5,151 nt of DNA from NIOZ-UU13 sp032250555 (lineage in GTDB: Bacteria > Planctomycetota > Phycisphaerae > Sedimentisphaerales > Anaerobacaceae), in assembly GCA_032250555.1 (NCBI GenBank), contig JAVVFI010000386.1, positions 1-5,151 of the forward strand, read 5' to 3'. The translations under genes were made by a program, and so were the position numbers. Position 1 is the first letter of the stretch; the number at the start of each line of letters is the position of its first letter. This document shows, piece by piece, positions 1 to 5,151 of the stretch. The notes under the pieces were generated by a model. The model did not search any database and was not told the origin of the DNA. It worked only from the letters and a program-made list of their open reading frames with translations.

Positions 1-11
1 AGTTATACATA

Positions 12-773
12 GTGAACAATTCAAAGATAAGTAAAGGCAGTATTGTCGGAGTTATTCCCGCTCGATATGGATCATCGAGATTTGAAGGGAAGGTGTTGGC
101 TGATATCTCCGGCAAGCCCATGATCCAGTGGGTGTATGAACGTGCAAAACAATCCAGTACGCTGGATGAACTTTTTGTAGCCGTAGATGATTCGCGGGTG
201 CAATCGGCGGTCGAGGGATTCGGGGGTAAAGCTATTCTGACAGGGGGGCAGCATAAGTCCGGGACGGACAGAATTGCAGAGGTTGTTGAGAAGATGACGG
301 CGGAAATTGTCGTCAATATACAAGGTGATCAGCCGCTGATTGATCCAAATATGATTGATGAAGCGGTTGGGCCAATGATTGATAATCCTGAGATTCAAAT
401 GTCAACTTTGAAGAGGGAAATAGAACAAGACGAATTTGATGATCCCGGAGTGGTAAAGGTGGTGGTTGATGAGAATGATTTTGCACTATATTTTTCGAGA
501 TCGCTTATTCCTTATCCGAGAGACGATGAAAATTTGCGTGTTTACGAACATGTCGGATTGTATGTTTATCGTAAAGATTTTCTTTTGGAAATATCTAAAA
601 TGCCTCAGGGATATCTTGAGAAGATTGAATCGCTGGAGCAGCTTCGGATTTTGGAAAAAGGACATAAAATCTTAGTTGTAGAAACGAAAATGGATAAAGT
701 AGCCGGTATAAGTGTGGATACGCCTGAAGATTTAGAGAGAGTGGAAAGAATAATTGATAAGATGAAAGGCTAA
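12..773 (+). CDS. kdsB: 3-deoxy-manno-octulosonate cytidylyltransferase (CMP-Kdo synthetase)
   Basis: Cytoplasmic enzyme that joins Kdo to CTP, giving CMP-Kdo and pyrophosphate; CMP-Kdo is the donor for the inner core of lipopolysaccharide. The 253 residues match the usual family length of about 250. Visible motifs: nucleotide-binding loop IPARYGSSRFEGK (residues 15-27), SGTDR (83-87), NIQGDQPL (102-109) with the metal-binding Asp, YEHVGLYVYRKDFL (178-191), ESLEQLRILEKG (206-217) and the C-terminal VDTPEDLERV (235-244). The start is a GTG, chosen because it lies 11 residues before the conserved IVGVIPAR block and no ATG is near. Only 11 bases of upstream sequence are present, none resembling a Shine-Dalgarno, and the frame stays open to the left edge, so a slightly earlier start cannot be excluded. 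The next gene begins 3 bases after the stop, implying co-transcription. The function call is firm. Confidence 0.96.
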   Translation: MNNSKISKGSIVGVIPARYGSSRFEGKVLADISGKPMIQWVYERAKQSSTLDELFVAVDDSRVQSAVEGFGGKAILTGGQHKSGTDRIAEVVEKMTAEIVVNIQGDQPLIDPNMIDEAVGPMIDNPEIQMSTLKREIEQDEFDDPGVVKVVVDENDFALYFSRSLIPYPRDDENLRVYEHVGLYVYRKDFLLEISKMPQGYLEKIESLEQLRILEKGHKILVVETKMDKVAGISVDTPEDLERVERIIDKMKG

Positions 774-776
774 GCG

Positions 777-1958
777 ATGGTTGTAAATAGAGAACCTATC
801 GAAATGCTCTATCGGGACCTTCCAGACGATACGAAGGAGATGCTTGATCGTGCAATTGAAAGTATCGTGTCGGCCAAGAAAAAAGACGGCAAGGTTGTCG
901 TTGTTACCGGGAGCGGGCCTAATCTGCATGAGGGGGTAACAACGCTTATTGGAGAGCTTATTCACAAGAGTATAATCGATGGTGTTACGACCAGTTCGGC
1001 AGTTGTTGCTCATGAGATGGCGGGGACTCTGGAAGAAGTAAAAAGAGTTGACGGTTTACAGCTTGGATTAAAGGAAGATATCCTTCCACGCGGCAATGTT
1101 TTCGAAGCGACCTTGACTTCGCCTGACTGGCTGGAGCAAATCAACAAGGAAATGACTATTGATACGGCGCTGCTTGAAAAAATACTCAAGCTCGATGGGA
1201 ATATAATCATTAAGGCCGCCGGTAATATGGGCTATCCTTTAGGATTGCGCACAGAGAATTTGGCCAGGGAGATATTGATTATTGCGAAAAGCAAAGGGCT
1301 CTCTTTCGAGGCAGTGGCAGGCGCTGGTGCGGATGAGCGTACGATGCTCGGGGCGGCGCATGCTAAAGGTGTCCCGATTCTGGTTACTATACCACAACTG
1401 GTTGGCGGCGGAATGGTGGGGCTTGCGATAGGGGATTCCATATCAATCACGGAAAGAGCAACAAAAGTAGCTAAGATGATGGAATCTGCTGATGTCATTA
1501 TTGAGTCTGGCGTGGCCTTAACACAGGAAATTCACGATGGCCCGTTTGAAACCTATACTGGACACGGTGTATGGTCCCATTGGGAAGGTTATGCCACTTA
1601 CAGTTTGAAAGATAAGGTTTTGATACGTATTGACCTTGACCCGAGTTTAAAAAAAGCATGGGAATTCGAAAAACAGTCGAGTAAAGTTCAAACTGCGATA
1701 GATGAGGGATTGCCTAAAACCAAACTTATGTCGATTCCTTTCCGGATGGAAATGTCAGGTTTTGCCCGTTTGGAGAAAAGTATTCCTGTAGTGGCTGATT
1801 TAGGTGTTGCCTGGCCGATTATTGCGCTTCGTTTAGAACAGGAACTGGGAATATCACTTGATTTTATCTCTTACCCGCAGCAGAGCCCGGAAGGCCAGGA
1901 AATGCGGAAATGGATTGTTGAGAATATTCAGCCAATCGTAAAGAAGAAACTATTTTAA
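777..1958 (+). CDS. Conserved protein of unknown function, possible DHS-like NAD-binding fold
   Basis: A 393-residue soluble protein with no signal peptide or membrane segment. I do not recognise a named family with certainty. A glycine-containing block VVVVTGSGPNLHEG (40-53) is followed by IIDGVTTSSAVVAHEMAGTLEEV (67-88), an arrangement like that of deoxyhypusine synthase and of the NAD-binding domain of LOR/SDH-type proteins (TIGR00300). Further recognisable blocks are AGAGADERTMLGAAHAKGVP (181-200), GGGMVG (210-215), DGPFETYTGHGVWSHWEG (254-271) and IPVVADLGVAWPIIA (336-350); the last resembles the deoxyhypusine synthase 'ADAS..fPLL' segment. A bacterium with kdsB would not normally make hypusine, so another substrate is more likely. 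AAAGG at 765-769 lies 7 bases before the ATG, inside the end of kdsB, so translation is probably coupled. That pairing hints at envelope sugar metabolism but does not prove it. The gene itself is certain; the fold is a tentative inference. Confidence 0.9.
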   Translation: MVVNREPIEMLYRDLPDDTKEMLDRAIESIVSAKKKDGKVVVVTGSGPNLHEGVTTLIGELIHKSIIDGVTTSSAVVAHEMAGTLEEVKRVDGLQLGLKEDILPRGNVFEATLTSPDWLEQINKEMTIDTALLEKILKLDGNIIIKAAGNMGYPLGLRTENLAREILIIAKSKGLSFEAVAGAGADERTMLGAAHAKGVPILVTIPQLVGGGMVGLAIGDSISITERATKVAKMMESADVIIESGVALTQEIHDGPFETYTGHGVWSHWEGYATYSLKDKVLIRIDLDPSLKKAWEFEKQSSKVQTAIDEGLPKTKLMSIPFRMEMSGFARLEKSIPVVADLGVAWPIIALRLEQELGISLDFISYPQQSPEGQEMRKWIVENIQPIVKKKLF

Positions 1959-1990
1959 TAGAATTGACTTCAGCTTCACGATAACTCAAG

Positions 1991-1997
1991 AAGGAGG
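1991..1997 (+). promoter_or_regulatory. Shine-Dalgarno of the sialidase-like gene
   Basis: AAGGAGG is a perfect anti-16S match, the strongest ribosome binding site in the window. It lies 5 bases before the GTG at 2003 and 11 bases before the in-frame ATG at 2009. The spacing favours the GTG slightly; the two starts differ by only two residues, within the signal peptide. Confidence 0.85.
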
Positions 1998-2002
1998 ATG
2001 CA

Positions 2003-3160
2003 GTGTTAATGGAGAATTATGTCAAGATCGAAAGCCGTTTAATTTGCCTGATCGTGATTGTGTTTTTACTGCATATATCTGGATGTAGTATTAATGATGC
2101 GGAAGGAAATGACAAAACTCCGAGGGACATACCAAATCCGTCCAGTATCGTGCTGAGTGAATTTATCTTTGAAAAAGCACCATTTGCTCAGTGTCATGCA
2201 TCTACTATTGCCGAGACGAAACACGGTCTCATAGCGGCTTGGTTTGGCGGAAGCAGAGAAAGCGAACCTGATGTGAGTATATGGGTGTCCCGTCGGGGAC
2301 GAAATGGATGGTTACCAGTGGAAAAGGTCGCCGATGGTTCAGAACTCTCAGGCAGGCAGGTGGCTTGCTGGAATCCGGTTCTGTTTCAACCTAAAGCCGG
2401 CCCGCTCATGCTGTTCTATAAAGTTGGAGATGATGAACCGGAATGGTGGGGCGAATACAAGACTTCCGAAGATGGTGGAAAAACGTGGTCAAAACCGGTC
2501 CGACTGCCTGATGGATTTTTAGGCCCTATTAAAAACAAACCTGTTCAATTGCCGGATGGTTCGATTCTCTGCCCATCGAGCATCGAGTATTATATCGGCA
2601 AAAACCATGAAGCAGAACTGTGGCAGGTACATCTTGAATTATCGAAAGATATGGGAAAGACATGGAAAAAGATTGGGCCGCTCAATGATGGCAGGGAGTT
2701 TAATGTAATCCAGCCGTCTATACTGATTTATCCGGATGGGAAGATGCAGATTCTTTGCAGGACAGAGCGTGCAGGACGTATTTACGAAGGATGGTCCGAT
2801 GATATGGGTCAGACGTGGGGCAAGATGGGCCCAATAGAATTACCCAATCCCGATGCCGGGACAGATGCTGTAATGCTTAATGATGGAAGGGCTTTGTTAG
2901 TTTACAATCATAGTACTGGTTCGGATGGGAGAGATCGTGAGTTTTTGAATGTTGCAGTATCACATGACGGGAAGAAATGGCAAGCGGCGCTTGTGCTGGA
3001 AAAACAGAAAGGGGAGTATTCCTATCCTGCGATTATTCAAACCTCCGACGGTCTTGTTCATGTTACCTACACATGGAAGCGGGAGCGAATAAAGCATGTT
3101 GTACTTGATCCTAAGCATTTTAATGTGAGGGAAATTCGCAATGGCCGGTGGCCTGAGTGA
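2003..3160 (+). CDS. Sialidase-like BNR/Asp-box lipoprotein (exo-glycosidase-like)
   Basis: A 385-residue exported protein. Basic and hydrophobic residues 8-25 form a signal peptide ending in the lipobox ISGC (Cys28), so it should be a membrane-anchored lipoprotein. Three clear Asp-boxes, SEDGGKTW (155-162), SKDMGKTW (214-221) and SDDMGQTW (265-272), plus a degenerate fourth (320-326), indicate a sialidase-type beta-propeller (BNR_2-like). Blocks such as GGSRESEPD (82-90), PIKNKPVQLPDG (175-186), GEYSYPAI (337-344) and HVTYTWKRERIKHVV (353-367) fit the family commonly annotated exo-alpha-sialidase in planctomycetes. By rough alignment, Asp90, Arg253, Arg312 and Tyr339 could match catalytic residues, but the FRIP arginine motif is absent and the Glu that activates the Tyr seems to be Gln237. 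The substrate is therefore uncertain: a sialic acid, another 2-keto-3-deoxy acid such as Kdo, or a different glycan. It follows the previous gene by 44 bases; no clear promoter or downstream terminator is visible. Confidence 0.93.
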   Translation: MLMENYVKIESRLICLIVIVFLLHISGCSINDAEGNDKTPRDIPNPSSIVLSEFIFEKAPFAQCHASTIAETKHGLIAAWFGGSRESEPDVSIWVSRRGRNGWLPVEKVADGSELSGRQVACWNPVLFQPKAGPLMLFYKVGDDEPEWWGEYKTSEDGGKTWSKPVRLPDGFLGPIKNKPVQLPDGSILCPSSIEYYIGKNHEAELWQVHLELSKDMGKTWKKIGPLNDGREFNVIQPSILIYPDGKMQILCRTERAGRIYEGWSDDMGQTWGKMGPIELPNPDAGTDAVMLNDGRALLVYNHSTGSDGRDREFLNVAVSHDGKKWQAALVLEKQKGEYSYPAIIQTSDGLVHVTYTWKRERIKHVVLDPKHFNVREIRNGRWPE

Positions 3161-3237
3161 CAAAACAATAAAAGTTGCTGATTTTATATAAACAGTAATT
3201 CTATATGTTCTTATCAATCTTTTGTGTTGGTGAGTTC

Positions 3238-3284
3238 AAAAAAAAGCTCCCGCCTTTAGAGGGGGGGGAATGGAGAGCGGGAGC
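3238..3284 (-). terminator. Intrinsic terminator, GC-rich hairpin plus T8 (minus strand)
   Basis: On the minus strand, GCTCCCGC (3284-3277) pairs perfectly with GCGGGAGC (3253-3246) and is followed directly by eight T (3245-3238). The 23-base loop is larger than usual and includes eight consecutive C (3268-3261). On the plus strand there is no T-run after the stem, so it is directional. It would end the candidate small RNA or any read-through from the cytochrome gene. Confidence 0.7.
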
Positions 3285-3336
3285 AAGGTGCATAAGTTTC
3301 ATGAACTTATGAGTTAATTTTGTACGGAATTAAACG

Positions 3337-3371
3337 AAAAAACTGCTTGTCTTTCTTCTTAAGACAAGCAG
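3337..3371 (-). terminator. Second hairpin with T6, possible internal terminator (minus strand)
   Basis: A perfect 11-bp stem (3371-3361 with 3353-3343 on the minus strand) with a 7-base loop is followed at once by six T (3342-3337). This is a textbook intrinsic terminator shape, although the stem is less GC-rich than the one at 3246-3284. It may be a true early stop, a partial attenuator, or simply the first structural domain of the small RNA. A GTAC tetramer sits just before the stem (3375-3372) and again 17 bases after it (3325-3322). Confidence 0.5.
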
Positions 3372-3395
3372 GTACGAATGATACTACAGTTTACA

Positions 3396-3424
3396 ATTAT
3401 ATACTTTATCATTGGTAAAGTCAA
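3396..3424 (-). promoter_or_regulatory. Near-consensus sigma70-type promoter on the minus strand
   Basis: Read on the minus strand, TTGACT (3424-3419) is separated by exactly 17 bases from TATAAT (3401-3396): one mismatch to the consensus TTGACA-N17-TATAAT. An A/T-rich tract lies immediately upstream (six T on the minus strand at 3431-3426), like an UP element. Initiation would fall at about 3389-3391, where the minus strand reads A, A, C. There is no coding region downstream on this strand within the intergenic region, so it most simply drives the candidate small RNA. The heptamer TGACTTT occurs twice 12 bases apart (3435-3429 and 3423-3417), overlapping the -35 box, and could be chance or a binding site. 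Confidence 0.65.
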
Positions 3425-3556
3425 GAAAAAAGTCACTGCATTATTAAGAAAAGTGGTGGTATTAGAACAAAAAATGAGTGCAAACCGGGGCTTATAGAAT
3501 CTGTTTCCTATGCCCCTTTGCTACACGAAATGACTGGGATGGGCTAAAAAAACGAC
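3425..3556 (-). other. Intergenic stretch with a weak bulged hairpin
   Basis: No gene is seen between the cytochrome stop and the minus-strand promoter. The one structure is an imperfect hairpin at 3487-3516: on the minus strand GGGGC-ATAG pairs with CTAT-(2-base bulge)-GCCCC across a 10-base loop. The nearest T-run on that strand starts 14 bases beyond the stem, so it is at best a weak terminator for the cytochrome gene. Confidence 0.3.
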
Positions 3557-4099
3557 CTATTTGTCTAATATTTCACCTGTTGCCTTGTTCCAATGTATGG
3601 TCCGGACATTAATGCGGTGGTCTGTGGCATGGCAGTCAGTGCAATATTTCTGGTTAACGGACTTATCAAAAATAGTCTCAGCTCCTGTCAAAAGGGGCTT
3701 ATGCTGAGGAACATGTTTGATTTCGTTCCTGGGATGGCACATCATACAGGTCGGATTAATTTTCGCCTTTGGGTACATGATTTCAGGCGGGGTTATATTA
3801 TCTTCGTCGCTGCGGTGTCGCTCGGATTCGCCGTGGCATCTTTCGCAGCCTATACCAGCTTGTTCATGGGTACGAGCGAGTTTTTCGTCACCGAAAGCGT
3901 AATGGCATGCGCTGCAAAATGCATTGGCGACAAAGGTTTCTTTTTGGACCTTTTGTTCGGTGGATTGCTTTTTGGCTAGCTTCAAAGTAGAGTCGTCAGG
4001 GGTCTTTTTTTCAAATGAGCAGCTTGTTGCAGAACACAGCAGCAAACTGCTCACGATAAATCCAACCACTGTCACGACCTGCGATTTCGTGACTTTCAT
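3557..4099 (-). CDS. Tetrahaem c-type cytochrome lipoprotein
   Basis: A 180-residue exported electron-transfer protein. A lysine-containing N-terminus and hydrophobic stretch (residues 8-21) lead to ATSC (Cys27), a plausible though not ideal lipobox, so it is probably a lipid-anchored periplasmic protein. Four haem-attachment motifs are present: CSACH (62-66), CERCH (85-89), CMMCH (118-122) and CTDCH (153-157). Histidines outside these motifs (His78, 95, 129, 133, 161, 169) could be distal axial ligands, which would allow bis-His low-potential haems. No catalytic-site motif of nitrite or hydroxylamine reductases is recognisable, so a carrier role is likelier than an enzyme. AAGGA at 4109-4105 sits 5 bases before the ATG, supporting this start. 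It lies 78 bases downstream of the aldo/keto reductase-like gene on the same strand and may share its transcript. Cytochrome identity is firm; partners and role are unknown. Confidence 0.92.
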   Translation of the reverse strand: MKVTKSQVVTVVGFIVSSLLLCSATSCSFEKKTPDDSTLKLAKKQSTEQKVQKETFVANAFCSACHYAFGDEKLARTHEQAGIGCERCHGESERHRSDEDNITPPEIMYPKAKINPTCMMCHPRNEIKHVPQHKPLLTGAETIFDKSVNQKYCTDCHATDHRINVRTIHWNKATGEILDK

Positions 4100-4129
4100 A
4101 CTTTTCCTTGTTTTTTCCTTAGTTGTTTT

Positions 4130-4149
4130 GTCGGCCTGGTAAGGCCAAC
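4130..4149 (-). repeat. Short inverted repeat in the gap between the two minus-strand genes
   Basis: On the minus strand GTTGGCC (4149-4143) can pair with GGCCGAC (4136-4130) across a 6-base loop, with one U-G wobble. In plus-strand RNA that pair becomes a C-A mismatch, so the hairpin suits minus-strand RNA. It has no following T-run, so it is not an obvious terminator; it could be an intercistronic mRNA-stabilising or processing hairpin between the reductase-like and cytochrome genes. Confidence 0.4.
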
Positions 4150-4177
4150 TTCAGCGACTTCTCAAATTTACCTTCTA

Positions 4178-5151
4178 TTAGACGTATTCCCAGTTTTTGA
4201 GCCACTGGTAGTCCGACGGCAGATTAGCCCACGCCTGGTCCATTGCTTCTTCGAGCTCTTTGGCTTCAGCTAAGTCCAATTGTCGGCGTTCCTTGACAGC
4301 CTTTACAACATTATCCACCTGTTGGGGATTAATCATGCCCGGGATAGGCGCAGTTATAGCCGGATTGCAGAGGATATAGCGGATGGCCATACGAGCGAGC
4401 CTGTTGTCCTGATCTGCTGTTGGGCTGTCGGGTGAACTGTCACCTTTAAACAGCGAATTGCTTGCAAACGGTTTTATACCGAAGAAGCCCACGCCATATT
4501 CCTGTAACGTATCAAACAGGCTTTCTTTCTCCAATACTTTGCTCTTGGCGGTATAGGGTGTAACGACCACCTGAACCACCTCAGGATAGGTCTCAATCAT
4601 CCTTTTGATATGCGGACGGTCGTGCGATGAAAAACCTGTGAATCTTACCTTTCCCTGCTTTCTGGCCTTTTCAAGTGCGCCCATCATCTGGTCAACTTCG
4701 GCATCTGTGTGCCTTGCGCTTTGCTCGTGCATAGTGATACGCCAGACGTCCACGTAATCAAGCTTTACCTTGCTCATGCCCTTGTCGAGTGTTGCCAGCA
4801 AGGCATCGGTTGTGCGGAACTTTTCATTTCGCATTTCCTCCTGGTACCATGAGAAACCGAGGTGCATCTCATCTCGTTTTCCCCTGAGTGCCTCGGTATA
4901 GGCCGCAACTTCCTGCCATGTACAAGCGTCAACGTAATTGATGCCGTGCTCGATACATCTTGAAACAACATCGCGGCGATTTTTCTTGAAGCCTTCGCTT
5001 TCGATATCTGCGCTCAGCCAGCTTCCGGTCTTGAAAACCCCGGGGACCATTTTATCGACGCGTTTCCAGTGTCCGCCCATGCAAACAGCCGAAATAGAAA
5101 GCCCGGTTTTTCCAAGTGGCCGGTACTCCATCTCCGGGTTGAAGCTGCGGG
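4178..5151 (-). CDS. Aldo/keto reductase family protein, N-terminus probably beyond the window
   Basis: A TIM-barrel protein of the aldo/keto reductase superfamily. Family marks counted from the ATG at 5131-5129: EYRPLGKTGLSISAVCMGG (2-20), INYVDAC (64-70), LRGKRDEM (82-89), KVKLDYVDVW (121-130), GKVRFTGFSSH (160-170), FFGIKPF (216-222) and the C-terminal AITAPIPGM--QVDNVVKAV segment (258-279). No C-terminal ferredoxin-type cysteine cluster is present. Only the first catalytic-tetrad residue (Asp68) seems kept; the expected Tyr, Lys and His positions read about Gln73, Ser94 and Thr133 in a hand alignment, so ordinary NADPH-dependent carbonyl reduction is doubtful. The ATG has no properly spaced Shine-Dalgarno (GGAG directly abuts it), and the frame stays open to the window edge reading RSFNPE before the Met. 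A longer N-terminus, perhaps a Tat signal as in planctomycete relatives, is likely. It is followed by the cytochrome gene. Family assignment is firm; activity is unknown. Confidence 0.88.
   Translation of the reverse strand, partial: RSFNPEMEYRPLGKTGLSISAVCMGGHWKRVDKMVPGVFKTGSWLSADIESEGFKKNRRDVVSRCIEHGINYVDACTWQEVAAYTEALRGKRDEMHLGFSWYQEEMRNEKFRTTDALLATLDKGMSKVKLDYVDVWRITMHEQSARHTDAEVDQMMGALEKARKQGKVRFTGFSSHDRPHIKRMIETYPEVVQVVVTPYTAKSKVLEKESLFDTLQEYGVGFFGIKPFASNSLFKGDSSPDSPTADQDNRLARMAIRYILCNPAITAPIPGMINPQQVDNVVKAVKERRQLDLAEAKELEEAMDQAWANLPSDYQWLKNWEYV

Larger units (their letters stand above)
3238..3390 (-). ncRNA. Candidate free-standing small RNA with four stem-loops
   Basis: No protein gene fits here, yet the minus strand has a full transcription unit: a near-consensus promoter (3396-3424), then four perfect stems. 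In transcript order these are an 11-bp stem pairing 3371-3361 with 3353-3343 (7-base loop) followed by six T; a 6-bp AT stem pairing 3333-3328 with 3319-3314 (8-base loop); an 8-bp stem pairing 3311-3304 with 3298-3291 (5-base loop); and a terminal 8-bp GC-rich stem pairing 3284-3277 with 3253-3246, followed by eight T. The predicted start near 3390 leaves a single-stranded leader of about 19 bases and gives an RNA of about 150 bases. If the first hairpin stops polymerase, a species of about 54 bases would form instead. The terminal loop carries an unbroken run of eight C. I do not recognise it as 6S, SRP RNA, tmRNA or RNase P. An alternative is that these are tandem terminators for the upstream cytochrome gene. 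Confidence 0.55.

Noticed and set aside
777..1958. Calling this gene deoxyhypusine synthase
   Set aside because: Similarity is limited to scattered blocks, the catalytic-lysine segment cannot be aligned with confidence, and the gene context is LPS synthesis.
1964..1992. TTGACT at 1964-1969 as a promoter for the sialidase-like gene
   Set aside because: At 17 bases the -10 position reads CAAGAA, and no TATAAT-like hexamer sits at a suitable spacing before the Shine-Dalgarno.
3261..3284. G8 tract on the plus strand as a G-quadruplex
   Set aside because: Only two runs of three or more G occur here, so an intramolecular quadruplex needs unusual folding; the hairpin explains the region better.
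3201..3302. A 33-codon minus-strand ORF (starting MKLMHLAPALHSPP) running through the terminal hairpin
   Set aside because: No Shine-Dalgarno; its start lies in a stem-loop and its codons are dictated by the hairpin and its C and T runs. It looks like translated terminator sequence.
3291..3320. 8-bp hairpin followed by AGTTAATTTT as plus-strand terminator of the sialidase-like gene
   Set aside because: The stem is AT-rich, the T-run is short and 6 bases away, and it lies 130 bases past the stop codon; it fits better as part of the minus-strand RNA.
3593..3979. Plus-strand open frame opposite the cytochrome gene
   Set aside because: It is the antisense of a clear four-CXXCH cytochrome with its own ribosome binding site, and its product resembles nothing.
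4130..4149. Inverted repeat in the intercistronic gap as a terminator
   Set aside because: No T-run follows on either strand.

Overview
The window looks like chromosomal DNA from a Gram-negative-type bacterium with lipopolysaccharide (a CMP-Kdo synthetase gene is present). The closest resemblance, judged from memory of protein families, is to the Planctomycetota (Phycisphaerae or Sedimentisphaerales type). The pointers are a secreted BNR/Asp-box lipoprotein, a small multihaem cytochrome lipoprotein, and an aldo/keto reductase relative beginning EYRxLGKTGLxxSAVCxGGHWKR. This assignment is an inference.

Left part, plus strand (1-3160): three co-directional genes. kdsB activates Kdo for lipid A-core assembly. 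Three bases later comes a 393-residue protein of unassigned function that may have a deoxyhypusine-synthase-like NAD-binding fold. After a 44-base gap and a perfect Shine-Dalgarno comes a sialidase-like, six-bladed-propeller-type lipoprotein. The first two are almost certainly one transcript, and the third may be.

Middle (3161-3556): 396 bases without a protein gene, lying between convergent gene sets. It is not empty. The minus strand carries a near-consensus sigma70-type promoter (TTGACT, 17 bases, TATAAT). The roughly 150 bases downstream hold four perfect stem-loops, the last a GC-rich hairpin followed by eight T. This is the architecture of a free-standing small RNA and is the most interesting signal in the window.

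Right part, minus strand (3557-5151): an aldo/keto reductase-like gene comes first in transcription order. It probably starts beyond the right edge and seems to lack three of the four classical catalytic residues. After 78 bases with a small hairpin comes a tetrahaem c-type cytochrome lipoprotein gene. The two may form an operon concerned with periplasmic redox or sugar metabolism, but nothing in the sequence fixes a substrate.

I saw no CRISPR array, tRNA, rRNA, insertion sequence or phage gene.
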